Shown: piece after piece, positions 1 through 11,674 of the stretch
Layout of the letters: each line of letters begins with the position of its first letter
How positions within the stretch are numbered: position 1 is the stretch's first letter
NCBI GenBank assembly: GCA_032821775.1
Contig: JAVLRN010000012.1
Span: 1,054,001-1,118,000 of the forward strand
Length of the DNA stretch: 64,000 nt
Origin: Sanguinoderma infundibulare
Taxonomy: Eukaryota; Basidiomycota; Agaricomycetes; Polyporales; Polyporaceae
Direction of reading: 5' to 3'
The notes under the pieces: generated by a model
The model's database searches: none
Seen by the model: only the letters and a program-made list of their open reading frames with translations
What the model was told of the DNA's origin: nothing
Translations under genes and position numbers: made by a program

Positions 1-1026
1 AGCAAAATGCATAAAAGCTTACTCGACATAAGCAGGGCAATGTTTTTGATGCAGCCTGACAGATGCGATTTGGTCTCGATCTGACGGCGCGAACATGCCC
101 AGTCCATGCACCTCGTTGGTACGGCGTACTCTGGAACAGGAACCGGAAAAATGCAGTCTGTCGAAGGCAATCTGCGATGAGAAGACGACCGCCATCGCCG
201 CCCGTGGGTGATTCACGTGTGTTCGTTAACAAGAAGGTAGAGAGAAGAATATATACCGCATCACAGCAACCGACGACCAGCGTGCGGCATGTGAGAGTTC
301 GTTCCTGGCACATGCGAGGGCATAAGATTTGCAATGGGTAAGTGCAGCTGTTGTTGGTGTATACGGCATGGCGTGGCATCGCGAATTCTGGACGATCATT
401 CTCAGTGGCATTAGGCCTGACGACAGGACGGACGAGTTGAGCCTGATGGTAGTGGTCGAAGAAGACGTTCAGTAGCGTACTAGTAGCTACCGTTCAGTCC
501 AAGGACTCCGTTTCCAAGGCTCGCCCACAGCCACCATAGCGTTGACGAGCGCTGAGTCGCGTCCTTCCAGAATGTCTGGGCCAAGAATCCGAAATTGATC
601 GGTGATCCATTGCTCTGGACCGCCTGGACGAATGCTGAACACGCCCGAGCCTTATTACACACGCGACGTAGGCACGAAAAAAACGCCCGGATGAGTTAAC
701 GGGTGTGATAGCGCATGGTGGGATACAGTGGGGTGATGTACATGAGTTATTACAGGTGGGAGAGTGGCGTGCAACCCGTATTCTACAGAGTCCAGTGATG
801 CTTCCGAAGTTACAAACGAACCAATAAAAACCCGTATGAAGTAGAAGACCGGATGAGAATCCGACGCCGAAGAATTGAACGAGTGGTGTCGCGCCCGCCG
901 CATTTCGTCCACCACGACGGCGAGAGGGAGTGTCGTGTGAGCCTGCCGCTCACACCTCCGTGTGTCACGAAGAGCTTCTCTCGGTCGCGAGAACGCGCGG
1001 ATGACGGTGAAGGGGCGGTGGAGTGC
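1..1026. other. Left-edge stretch without a recognisable gene
   Basis: Both strands carry only short overlapping reading frames without family motifs or consistent splice sites. It probably holds the 3' flank of the gene at 1027-1911 and intergenic DNA. Confidence 0.5.
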
Positions 1027-1911
1027 TTACGCGTCGCACTCGACCATTTCCCAGTCATCCGGACTCACGTCCACCCAGGAGGCGCCCATGGGCACATCCG
1101 GCATGTCCCAGTCGCCCTGCGCAGCAACTAGGCTCTCGAGGGCTTCGGTGGCGGAGATTATGGACATGGCTATCCGCGGGCCCATGTTCAAGATGTTGCG
1201 GCCAACGGGAGACATGCGCATGCGGGTCTCGATGGCGGTGCGGTAGAGGTCTGGTGCCCTCTTCTTGGTGCATGGTAGGGAAGGTCGTTCCGGCAAAAGC
1301 CGCTGCACTGGGGCAAGGGGCGAGGACCTGCGCGGACGAGAGGGAGTGCGACGAGATGGGGGTAGATGGGTTTGGGGTGAGGTGGAAGAAGGGTGTGTTT
1401 GGACTGACGCGGGTATCGCGTGCACGGTTGGGGTGCGGCAGGGTACCGCTCGTCGTTTCCGCATGCGGGAGTCGTAGTGGCCGATGACGAGACTGTCAGC
1501 AGCGGTAAAGGTCTTGGCTGGACCGTCTCGTCCGTAGAGTGGCGTGTAGTCGGGAGCCTGCATGTCGGCTAAAGAAAGATAGGAGCCGGTGCGACGAAGG
1601 GGTGTCCGGGCGGCTTTGCAGGAGGTGGGGGTGGAAAACGACATGGTACGTTTCCGCGGGACGAAGGAGAGTGATGGTGTCGCTGGAAGGGTGCCGACGG
1701 CGCACGACATGGAGGAGTTATAGGGAGAGGATGCGAAGGAGCGGACGGAGACGGCGGACAAAGGGCAATCCTCCGTCGACGGGAGCGAGCGGGGTATAAT
1801 ATCCCGCGCAGCGCCACTGCACGTGACTGCAGAGTCTCTAAAGTGGACGTGCCGGCCAATTCCGAGAGCCGAGAATAGAGTCAAAATTAAATCGGGCAAG
1901 TCCTCCTCCAT
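1027..1911 (-). CDS. Hypothetical protein, about 294 aa
   Basis: This is an open minus-strand frame starting at an ATG at 1911 and ending at 1027. I do not recognise a family. The first part is Ser/Pro/Arg-rich and looks disordered. It includes a Pro/Ser/Arg-rich stretch around residues 155-205. The last 75 residues look folded, with an amphipathic stretch (LYRTAIETRMRMSPVGRNIL) followed by an acidic tail rich in Trp, Asp and Glu that ends in DDWEMVECDA. This contrast between a disordered front and a compact end suggests a real gene. Introns may be hidden in the Ser-rich half, and a later ATG, for example the one giving MSCAVGTLPATP, could be the true start. It stands alone, with no close neighbour on either side. 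The evidence is an open frame and amino-acid composition only. Confidence 0.5.
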   Translation of the reverse strand: MEEDLPDLILTLFSALGIGRHVHFRDSAVTCSGAARDIIPRSLPSTEDCPLSAVSVRSFASSPYNSSMSCAVGTLPATPSLSFVPRKRTMSFSTPTSCKAARTPLRRTGSYLSLADMQAPDYTPLYGRDGPAKTFTAADSLVIGHYDSRMRKRRAVPCRTPTVHAIPASVQTHPSSTSPQTHLPPSRRTPSRPRRSSPLAPVQRLLPERPSLPCTKKRAPDLYRTAIETRMRMSPVGRNILNMGPRIAMSIISATEALESLVAAQGDWDMPDVPMGASWVDVSPDDWEMVECDA

Positions 1912-3046
1912 ACTCCCCGCCGGCCGTAGACGAGGATGCCTGTCGTGCAGTGCACGGAGCAGTGCGACTTGTCAGCAACCATGCCAGGGCCAGGTGTCGG
2001 AGCTCCAGAGGTGTTTGTCAAGACTTGGTCAATTGTTGATCATCTTGATGTTCGTCCAACCGCGTCACTACCGCCCTAGCAAAGATGTGCACCATGTCCA
2101 GAGCACCCCATACTTGGAAAACGGAGACATCCCAAGGATGCACGCTCGTGAGAGAGGAACAAGTGCTGTTGGGGTCATGCAGGTCTCCGAGCACAATAAG
2201 CCGTGACTTCAGTACATACTTACGGTCTGCCTCGGTCTGCCCACAATAGGCGGTCTAGCCCGCAGCCAGTCCTCGCCGCCATCCACTCTCGGAACACGAT
2301 CCTCGATGACCTTTCAGACCTTTCATAAAGGTTCATACCGGCCTGACGGCGCGATGGCTGTTCCGTGCGCGACGTCGTCTTGGATAATTTGAGTCGCTCC
2401 CGCTCGATCAGTGCAGTCAAGCTGAAGCAGGGTCCGAGTGGGGTCCAGTCGATCAGATGTCCAACGTCCAAGAAAAGCGGATCCAGGCAGTGTAGCAGAA
2501 GAGCAGAAGAGGGTGATGATGCATATGGAAGATAGGACGGGAGATGGGACGAGGAGACTCTGACGAGAGGCTGAACTCTGCTGCAGTTTCGTGGGGAGCG
2601 CCGCCTCGAGGCATCACGACTGCTCAATCAAACCGCTCGCTTGGACGACCTCCTTATCCTTGCTTATCTCGCCGCCACCCCAACTCTTGCGCTCTCTTAT
2701 CCTGCTCTTATCTATCGCATGTCAGGGACTTACGTCTACGCCCACACTAAATCTCATCCGTATGGAGCAGCTCCTGAGGACGTGCTTCACCTTGTCCACT
2801 TCGCGCAGGACGTCTAGCTAGCTCTGGAGTTCCACCCCTGAGGCCTGAGTTGGTCAGTATCATGACTGCGGGACCACTGTCGTACGTCGCACTGACCTTT
2901 GCTTCACTTCATGGACTGCATATAGCCGGCTGTAAGCTTGTTCTCCGGCACGTCGACACTTTGTGCACGCATACGAATAGATTCTCAGGTGCTGCGTCAT
3001 CCGAGTGAAGTGCTCCTGATTCGCACGGCCCACATCGCACGAAAGC
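1912..3046. other. Intergenic region upstream of urease
   Basis: This lies between the divergent gene at 1027-1911 and urease. A 135-residue minus frame (2220-2627) and several shorter frames are present, but none shows a domain or conserved-looking splicing. It presumably contains the promoters of both flanking genes. No clear TATA element was found. Confidence 0.5.
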
Positions 3047-6000
3047 ATGCGTATTTCTCCCAGAGAGGAGGCCAAGCTACTCCTTCATCAGGTGCGTTGT
3101 TGGCTCTATTCGGACCCGAACGTTGATGAATACGTGTCGCCAGGCCGGGTTTCTCGCGCAAAAGCGCCTTGCGCGCGGCCTTCAACTCAATCAAACAGAG
3201 GTCGTAGCTCTCATCGCGTCGCAGCTTCAGGAGCGCATCCGGGATGGCCAGCATTCCGTCGCCGAGCTCATGCAGCATGGGAAGACCATGCTCGGCCGCA
3301 GGCATGTCTTGCCCGGCGTCCCCGCGCTTCTGCACGAGATTCAAGTCGAAGGCACCTTCGTCGACGGGTACGTCCGACGCCCCTTGCGTCATCCAGTATG
3401 CACGGTGTTCATAATTTAGCTGTATTCTCGATACTACACGCCACGGAATTCGGCCAACGATCCGCGTTTGCGAACATATCACTCGCCACCTGCATCATCG
3501 CCGTCGGCCTCCTTGTCCAACAGCGTGTTCCTCGTCACCGTTCACGATCCCATCTGCACCCAAGACGGCGACCTTGACGCGGCACTGTATGGCTCCTTCC
3601 TGCCCGTCCCTTCCAACGACATCTTTCCCGTCGTCAACACCACAGAGTATTCGCGTGAGAACGCCCCAGGCGCAATCGTCGTCAAGCAGGACAGGATTCG
3701 TATAAACCAGGGGCGGGAGCGCGTCAGGCTCCGCGTCACGAACAACGGAGACAGGCCAATCCAAGTCGGTTCCCACTACCATTTCATCGAGACCAACCCT
3801 GCGCTCGCTTTCGACCGTGGCAAGGCGTATGGGAAGCGCCTTGACATCGCCGCTGGGACCGCGGTTCGATTCGAGCCTGGAGACACGAAGACGGTAACGT
3901 TGTGTGCGATCGCGGGAGCAAAAGTAGTCACCGGAGGCAATCGTCTCGCCACGGGGATTGTCGACTTGTCACGGACAGATGAGATCGTGCAGAACCTCGT
4001 TCAGATGGGCTTTGGTCACATTTCCCAGCCTGGAGCACTGGAAGTCTCCGAGGACACGGATATAGGTCGGGATGCGTACGTAGCGATGTTTGGTCCTACC
4101 GTTGGCGATAGGGTGCGCCTCGGGGACACTGCGCTCTGGATTGAAGTCGAACGAGATGAGGTTGGTTGTGGATGATCCCTTTCGTGGGAAGCATTCTGAC
4201 GTCGTGCGTGACAGACTGTCTATGGAGATGAGGTCAAGTTCGGTGGAGGTAAGTGGTCAGTCTGCTGTAACTTCGGAAATACTGATCGAGTTCCTAGGCA
4301 AAACTATCCGTGAAGGAATGGGCCAGGCTACAGGCCGCCCCGCCGCTGATGCACTCGACCTTGTGATTACGAATGCGCTCATCGTGGATTGGTCCGGCAT
4401 CTACAAGGCAAGTCGGGTTGTTAACGATTGAACATATGCACTAAGGTCCCAACAGGCCGACATCGGTGTCAAAGACGGCAAGATCAAGGGCATCGGGAAA
4501 GCTGGGAACCCAGATGTTATGGCTGGTGTCCATCCCGACCTGGTCGTCGGCTCTTCGACGGAAGCAATCGCAGGCGAGAAGCTCATCGTCACGGCCGGTG
4601 CCATCGACGTCCACTGCCATTACATCTGCCCGCAGCAGGTCACTGAGGCGTTGGCATCAGGCACGACGACGATGATAGGAGGCGGCACCGGCCCCAGTTC
4701 GGGCACGAACGCCACAACGTGCACCCCGAGTCCATTCTACTTGCTTCACATGCTCGCTGCGACGGACGGGCTTCCGATGAACTTCGGATTCACCGGCAAG
4801 GGCAACGACTCCGGGACCGACGCGCTCGAGGATATCGTCAGAGCCGGTGCAGCTGGTCTGAAATTGCACGAGGACTGGGGCTCAACGCCCTCCACAATCG
4901 TCAGCGCTCTTGACGTCGGTGACAAGTACGACGTGCAGGTCAACATTCACACGGACACCTTGAACGAAAGTGGTTTCGTCGAAAGTTGGTGCCCTTTCTT
5001 CCTACTCATCCACACCGCGGCTGACAATGGCACGTTCCTCTAGGTACAATCGCTGCGTTCGGGGGCCGTACAATACACACGTACCACACCGAGGGTGCCG
5101 GTACGTCATATAAGCATGAAGCTGGGAGGCCTGGGCTGAGCGCTGACCTTTGTGTAGGTGGAGGACATGCTCCGGACATTATCGTCGTCTGTGGATTGGA
5201 CAATGTCCTTCCATCCTCGACCAATCCCACCCGGCCATATACCGGCAACACCCTAGATGAGCATCTAGACGTACGGGACAGCCTTTCCCTTTATTTCTGG
5301 CTTATGCTGACTGCGCGCGCACGCCAGATGCTTATGGTCTGTCACCACCTGGACAAGTCCATTCCCGAGGACCTCGCCTTCGCCGAGTCGCGCATTCGCG
5401 CGGAGACCGTGGCGGCTGAAGACGTCCTGCACGACACCGGCGCGATCTCCATGATCAGCTCCGACTCGCAGGCGATGGGCCGCGTCGGCGAGGTGGTCAG
5501 CAGGACGTGGCGGACCGCGAGCAAGATGCGCGAGTTCCGCGGGCCCCTGACCGCCCTCGGCGACCACGAGGGGCACGACAACTGCAGGGTCAAGCGCTAC
5601 ATTTCCAAGTATACCGTCAACCCGTGAGTCTGGGCTCGGGGCTCGGTGTGATACCATACTCGTGTTATTTGACTCACTGTGCGCGCATGTACCCAGCGCA
5701 ATTACCCACGGCGTCAGCCATCTCGTCGGACAGCTCGCCGTCGGCACGCTCGCCGACCTCGTCCTGTGGAAGCCAGAGAACTTCGGCGCCAAGCCGGAAA
5801 TGGTCATCAAGTCGGGCGTCATCGCCTGGGCACAGGTTCGTCCGCGCTTCCCTTTGGCAGGCATCTCGCCCGCCGCCACGTGTCCACGACCCGACTCACG
5901 CTGACTCCCGCCTTGCCAAATGCGTGTGGTGTAGATGGGCGACGCGAACGCGTCCATCCCGACGGTGCAGCCCTTCGTCGGACGTCCGATGTGGGGCGCG

Positions 6001-6267
6001 TTTGGCGCGTCTGCGGCCCTGAACTCGGTGTCGTTCGTGTCGGAGGTGTCCATCGCGTCGGGCACCATCGCCTCGTACGGTCTCCGGAAGCGCTGCGAGG
6101 CGGTGAGGGGCTGCAGGAGGGTGACGAAGAAGGACATGAAGTGGAACGACGCGACGCCGGCGATGACGGTCGACCCGGAGACCTACGAGGTGTGTGCGGA
6201 CGGCGAGCTGATGGATATCGAGCCCGCGACGAAGCTGCCTCTGGCGCGATATTACAACATATTCTGA
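3047..6267 (+). CDS. URE1: Urease, single-chain fungal type
   Basis: Nickel enzyme that hydrolyses urea to ammonia and carbamate in the cytosol. Eleven exons: 3047-3091, 3144-3367, 3524-4160, 4215-4248, 4298-4407, 4456-4984, 5044-5100, 5158-5270, 5328-5623, 5697-5835 and 5935-6267. They total 2517 bases, or 838 residues, the usual length for plant and fungal ureases with fused gamma, beta and alpha parts. The start gives [15 protein letters not shown], matching the canonical N-terminus. Visible active-site elements are the Ni ligands in VHCHYICP (His403, His405), the carbamylated lysine in GLKLHEDWG (Lys486), His in VNIHTDT, the [15 protein letters not shown] segment, the flap histidine in VCHHLD, and the Asp of [12 protein letters not shown]. 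The C-terminus ([10 protein letters not shown]) is complete. All key residues are present, so the enzyme should be active, provided Ni-loading accessory proteins are encoded elsewhere. One intron (4408-4455) has a GC donor. Confidence 0.95.
4408..4455 (+). other. GC-AG intron in urease
   Basis: The 48-base intron 5 begins AAG|GCAAGT, the strong context typical of GC donors, and ends AACAG. Removing it joins SGIYK to [10 protein letters not shown] exactly as in other ureases. No usable GT lies at the boundary. Confidence 0.85.
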
Positions 6268-6930
6268 AGCCAGCAGCTGGCGACGAGTGGCGTCGCGGTG
6301 ATGTCAAGCCGTTAGCGATTGTATGGAATTCAGTCAATGACAAAGCTAACAACGGCATCATGTGTGTTCCGCAGCGAAAGCTAGTGTGTTGTTGCGAAAG
6401 CTCACAGTCGGTGTTTGCTGTGCGTTATAGGTTCGCGTCCCTTTCTTCTAACCCAACGCGCGACTTAGCCGTACGTACATATGTGTAATCGATGTGACCA
6501 CGGTTTGAAACGCGTTTGAACGGGTCCCGGTACTTGCCCTACATGGCCGCATACGCAGCATGATTCGCTTCGAATGGAAGTGGATGTCGCGCATATCGCT
6601 GCACCTTACCCTGCATTACCGCGCCGTGCTCGTGCTTTAATCCAACATCGCCAAATATGCTTTCGCTCAACGGTACGGTATTTACGATGGCAGCATGTAT
6701 AAGCAAAACGTAGAGTGAGGAGTGTGCGCTATGGGTATGCGATATGTCGAGTGGGCGATGCGATTACAGTACGGTCCCGGCAGAGCCCTTAACCAAATAC
6801 TTCGAGGGTGTAGTAGTCTAGCGTCGTAAGTCGTGAAGCGGTGTAAACAAGTGAACAGTGCGGTAGATGCGTTGGGCAACATGAAGAAGCACCGGCGCGA
6901 GGATGGCAAGGAACGATCGACGGCGCGGGA
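6268..6930. other. Convergent 3' region of urease and DnaJ
   Basis: The two flanking genes end toward each other here. The stretch should hold both 3' untranslated regions. I see no gene or repeat in it. Confidence 0.6.
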
Positions 6931-8846
6931 TCATTGAGGGCGACATTCGGGCTCCCCGTCGTCGTCCTCGTCCTCATCGTCCTCCCAGTCCTCCTCGTCG
7001 CCTTCGCCAAACTGGAAACCAGAAGCGTGATCAAAGAAGTTTGAACCAGCGGGGAAAGGCGTTTCACGCACGTCGACGATGTCGCTCTCCTCGAACGGCA
7101 CCTCGTCCACTATCGCCGGCTTGGGGTCCATCTCGGCCTTCTTTGGTGGCAGCAGGGTTGTGAGGGCCTGGGGCGAACGATCCAGATGTTAACCGAAGGG
7201 GTCAACGAAAATGGGTATGCCACGTACCTCGGTGTCAACCGTTTTGACCCAGGTTTCGTCTGGCATGTCGATCTCGAGCATGACGTAGAGGTTGCCTTTG
7301 TGATCTGGAGTCTTGTAATGCGGCATTCCCTCCCCTCGGAGGATGATGCTGTCACCAGGCTTGATGATCTTGCCTGGTGGACTGGTGACATGGACGCCAC
7401 GGCCATCCAGGTGGGTGAGGAGTATACGAGAGAAGCCGAGCAGCGCCTCGGAAAGGGTGATGTGAATCGTCGCAAGCAAGTCGTTGCCTGACCGCTCGAA
7501 AGACTCGTGTGAGCGAGTCCTCAACGTGAAGATTACATCTCCTGGAGGGATGCCCGGCTGCCACGGACGTAAGCGAGAGTCGCCGAGGCACACAGAACAA
7601 CCGAGGACTTACTTCCTCATCGCCTGCACCCGCGAGTACGATTCGTTGCCGATCTGCCATGCCGCGCTCAATGTTGATTTCCTGCCGCGACTTCTCTTTG
7701 ACAGTCTTGTTTCCTTTACACTTCTTACACCTAATCGTACCACTCAATGACGAAGGCCAGCGGGCGGGCGACTAGAAAGGAGTGCTTACCGATCCTTTTC
7801 CCGTAGCTTCTCGCCGCGCCCTTCGCACTCTGTGCACATTGCTTTGCGGGTGCCAAGTCGTTGCGCGCCAAGCTGGGGAAGACGGTCACGACATGCCAGA
7901 CAAAGCGCGTGCCGCTTACCGCTGTTGTGACCATGGTCCAACCTTTGCCGTCGCACTTGACGCAAGGCTTGGGTTTCGCGCTCCCCTTCGCGCCCGAGCT
8001 ACACATGAAGTATTCAGATCAGGATGAAAATAATGCGGAATTGGGAGGCCTACCCCTTGCAGACCCCGCATACGACCTCCTTCTCCATATTCATCTTGAC
8101 GGTCTTGCCGTTGTACAAGTCCTCTAGTGTGACTTCGTAAGGGATGTTGGAATCTTGGCCCTTTGTTCGTCGTGGTCCGCGAGATCCCGGTCCGCCGAAG
8201 TCGAAACCGAAGCCCATGCCCGCACCAAACAGTTCTGCGAAGATGTCTGCGGGATCCATTCCTGGGCCGAATCCTCGGCCAGGACCTCCTCGCTCGACGC
8301 CCTCCATCCCATAACGATCGTACGTGTCTCTCGAATCCTCCTGGCTCAGGATCTCGTAGCTGTGAAAATTGTAAGCTGTGGAACATTCATGGGGGAGAAC
8401 ATTGTGGCGTACGCGGCGGCCATTTCTTGGAACCGTTGGCCAGCTTCCGGGTCATCCGGGTTCTTGGGACTGCTTAACAGGCTGCAAGGACAATCAGGAC
8501 GAGAGTGCCAACATACCTTGTCCTACATGGAAGCGGCGTTCAGGTCCGATCATGTAAACGCGCAGCTAGAAATGAGTACGCACTGGATGGTGTTCCCTGG
8601 CCTGGGTACTTGTCAGCAAGAGAGGACATGACGGAGTTCGTTACACTCGCACCTTTTTCCTGTATGCCTTCTTGATATCATCTGAAACGAACATGCTATT
8701 CAGTCCGCGTTCCTTGCAACGCATGTTCAAGCATTTATGAACCTTCGGTGGCAGTAGGTGATACTCCGAGAAGGTCGTACAGCGCGGTGTCCACCGGCAC
8801 TGCAGAAAGGGTTAGTATTTTCCTAACCATGAAACGAAACGGTACT
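6931..8846 (-). CDS. Type I DnaJ (Hsp40) co-chaperone
   Basis: Stimulates the Hsp70 ATPase and delivers clients; closest to the Ydj1/Mas5/Xdj1 group. Twelve exons in gene order: 8846 (one base), 8799-8743, 8681-8653, 8601-8584, 8522-8517, 8462-8413, 8359-8054, 7998-7920, 7872-7790, 7730-7613, 7557-7228 and 7167-6931. They total 1314 bases, or 437 residues. Domain order: J domain (DTALYDLLGVSPTATE, DDIKKAYRKK, EHHP-DK-NPDDPEAG), a Gly/Phe-rich linker, then four zinc-finger repeats (CGVCKGSG, CVKCDGKG, CTECEGRG, CKKCKGN), then the substrate-binding C-terminal domains. The tail is very acidic and ends CRPQ, a CaaX-like box comparable with the farnesylated CASQ of Ydj1; that part is inference. 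The preferred start codon is split, A at 8846 and TG at 8799-8798, across an intron with a TACTAAC branch site. The alternative start is the ATG inside that intron, read unspliced as MVRKILTLSA. Confidence 0.9.
8517..8522 (-). other. Six-base microexon encoding D-K of the HPDK motif
   Basis: GACAAG is flanked by TAG on its 5' side and GTATGT on its 3' side. It supplies Asp-Lys between an exon ending in His-His-Pro (8601-8584) and one starting NPDDPEAG (8462). Skipping it keeps the frame but removes the invariant Asp of the HPD motif. Confidence 0.8.
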
Positions 8847-9432
8847 TTCTTTTTGATATTTTGTTGGCGAACGGAGGACAAGGGGAGCGGCGGAGGAAGG
8901 CAAGAGTGACGGGGCAGGAGAGCGTGCATCCGCGCGTGCACTCGCTTAACCCGCTGCAGCCTGCAGCCGAACAAGCGCCCGCAGACATGCAGTTCCGCGC
9001 ACTGGCATCAAATTTCCTTTGACAGTCCTCCTCCCACCCGACGTCGTTCTCCCATCCCTCGTTCTCCGAGTCCCTTCGTTCGGCCTCCTCGATCGCGCAA
9101 CTCGCGCCCTGCTTTGTACGAGAGAGGTGCGTTTCTTTGCCTTGCGTTGAACACTTCTTCCGACATGATGTTTCCTACAAATACTTATCTACATTGTCGG
9201 AATGGGTCTCCCCATGCTTGACGCACACATTGTTCCTGATCTTTATTCACAACCGTCCTTGCACACGTCATGCTGACATGTCTTCCAGATCTTCCCACAA
9301 CGTATGCGAGTGATTTAGGCGAAAAGTAGAGGACGGGGGATCGGAAGGGGATTCACAACTTGCACGTGTCGTCGCGTCTCCTCCGTACGTCGGGACTCAC
9401 GTCTCATACACTGTCGTAGCACACCTATCATT
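8847..9432. promoter_or_regulatory. Divergent promoter region of DnaJ and RCM1
   Basis: There are 586 bases between two divergent start codons. No coding signal is seen. Both 5' untranslated regions and shared promoter elements must lie here. No clear TATA box was identified. Confidence 0.55.
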
Positions 9433-11334
9433 ATGAATTTTTACTTCGAAGCGGTCGGCGTGCTTGATAAGTTGGACGCGAAGAAAGGGTCTATCAAGGG
9501 CGTTCTTGCGTCCGTGCCCGAAAAGAACAGGAGGAGGACCGCTGCCCTGGTGATCGAGACATTGAAATGTGAGGCCGTCCTTGTGGATGTGTTTTCCTCC
9601 AAAACCTAAAGCCCCCTGATATCTGCAGACAAGCAGGTGCTCGGCGAGGTCATCGACGCAGCCCAGCTTCTCAAGTACGAGAAAAAAATCAATTCGCGGA
9701 ACCTCGCACTTGTCCTCGTTCACGATCTCCTCCTCGCCAAAGGCATCCAGGCAGGAGATGGGCCCATCAAGCAAGCCGTCCTCAGACATCGCACGAGACT
9801 CAGCAGCGAGTTCCAGAGGGTTAAAATAAAGCGCGGGGCGAAGTCGACTGACGAGTTGGCACAGACGGACGATGCTCGAGCAGGTGAGTTGGTCGCCCCG
9901 AGTCTATCCCGTCGCCGACCCCAACCCTCGCAAACAGCATCCATCCCTCGCTACGTCCGAGTCAACCACGCGTGCTGGACGGCTGCAGAAGCCCTGGAAA
10001 CCTTCCGAGCGCGGGGCTTCCATGAGGGAGATCCCCTGTCTTCCGCGTGAGTCCCCACACGGTGCTGCCCTCTTCTTCTTCTGGCTCATCCTGGCACCCG
10101 CATACAGCCAAGCGTTCCAACAAGATCAGCACATTCCCAACCTCCTCGCGTTTCATCCCAGCACACGCTTCACCGAGGATGCACTCTACATCTCGGGCAA
10201 GATCATCCTTCAAGACAAAGCATCCTGCTTCCCCGCGCACATCCTCTCGCCCCCATCGTGCGATGATGCCGTCGTCATAGACGCGACGTCCGCGCCCGGA
10301 AACAAGACTTCGCACCTCTGCACGATCATGCAGAACAAGGGCAAGGTGAGCACGTCGTCGTCGTCGTCCCACATCCACGGCTGCTCAGCCCTCTCTCGGA
10401 CGTAACGCGTGAAGCTCTACGCGTTCGAGCGCGACAGGAAGCGTTTCTCGACGCTGAAGACCATGCTCTCAAAGGCCCATTGCGACAACGTCGAGGCCGT
10501 CAACTCGGATTTCCTCACCGTCTCTCCGGACGATCCCAAGTACGGCCGTGCCACACACATGTGAGCCACCACCTTCCCGGCACTCTACAAGTACACACGT
10601 TTACCGCTCGGCATGCAGATTGCTAGACCCCTCGTGCAGCGGGTCGGGGATCGTCAACCGCATGGATCATTTGCTGGACAATGGTCAGTTCGCACTTTGC
10701 TCTGCATCCTCAAAGCCCGAGCTCCGCTCACACCACGTCCATCGTTTTCAGAGGACGAGAACGGCGGGGACTCGGAACGGCTGAACAAGCTCGCGGCCTT
10801 CCAGCTCAAGATGATTCGACATGCGATGACCTGTGAGCTCCAACTTATCGAAGTGACTGCTCATCTAACACCCACATAGTCCAATCCGTGCAGAGAATCG
10901 TGTACTCCACCTGCAGCGTGCACGCCGTCGAAAACGAGCACGTCGTCTGCCAGGCTCTGAACGCGGAGGAAGCTATCAATGGAAAATTCAAGCTCGCTCC
11001 CAGGTCGGAGGTTCTGCCTGCGTGGCATCGTCGGGGCATGGCAGAGGAGATGGAGCAAGCAGGTGTGTTGAAATTCACCTAGTTCTATCACCACCCTTAT
11101 ACATCTTCGTCGGCAGCGGACGCCGAGTCTCTCGTTCGCTGTTCTCCGGGTGAAGACGGAACGAACGGGTTTTTCGTGAGCCTGTTCGTGCGCGCGAGTG
11201 ACAGAGATGACGAGTGGGTGGGTCTCACCCAGGACACACACAAACGGAAGGCGGAGACAGACGACGACGCCGAGCCGCCCACGCCGAAGCGGAAACGAAA
11301 GAAGAAAAAGAGGAAGTCTGTGGCCGCGTCGTAG
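9433..11334 (+). CDS. RCM1: NSUN5/Rcm1-type rRNA cytosine-C5 methyltransferase
   Basis: SAM-dependent m5C methyltransferase of the NOL1/NOP2/Sun family. The Rcm1/NSUN5 branch methylates one cytosine in large-subunit rRNA, in the nucleolus. Nine exons: 9433-9568, 9629-9883, 9938-10046, 10108-10345, 10415-10560, 10619-10683, 10752-10832, 10880-11062 and 11117-11334. They total 1431 bases, or 476 residues. The N-terminus (MNFYFEAVGVLDKLDAKKGS) fits the branch. The SAM site is VIDATSAPGNKTSHL, where family members usually have DxCAAPGxKT. Both family cysteines are present: LLDPSCSGSG (motif IV, about residue 300) and YSTCSVHAVENE (motif VI, about residue 354). GFFVSLF follows as the last fold strand. 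The C-terminal tail is a Lys/Arg cluster (PKRKRKKKKRK), a likely nucleolar signal. SAP in place of CAAP is a mild deviation. Confidence 0.92.
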
Positions 11335-11674
11335 ACAGCGCTGTTCTATCAACCAATTCACAGAAAAAACGCTCCGATTACTTCATCGTTCGGATACAAC
11401 ATGGTAATTAGGGACCTAGTGAGTTACAACGCAGGAATCGAAAGTCCTCGTGATGCGACTGGTTAGGAGGCGGACGCGATGAGTACAAACCCAATCCTAT
11501 CGGCACCTGGAATGGCGGGAGGGTACTGGGTCAGGAACCGACTGCTGCGACTTGACTGTCAGATGTTAGGAATAGGAGACGAGAATCAATGCTGGACGTG
11601 CGTGTGAGGTGGATCTGCGAAGTGTCGGCGAAGAGTTGGGAAATAGCAGGAAGTGGGGAATCGTCATCGTCAGG
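11335..11674. other. Convergent 3' region of RCM1 and the branchpoint-binding protein
   Basis: This 340-base stretch holds the two facing 3' ends. No additional gene or repeat was seen. Confidence 0.6.

Noticed and set aside
2220..2627. Minus-strand frame of 135 codons upstream of urease
   Set aside because: No domain and no supporting splice sites; judged intergenic.
5265..6137. Long minus-strand frame of 290 codons over urease
   Set aside because: It is antisense to confident urease exons and has no motif of its own; it follows from the GC-rich codon usage of the coding strand.
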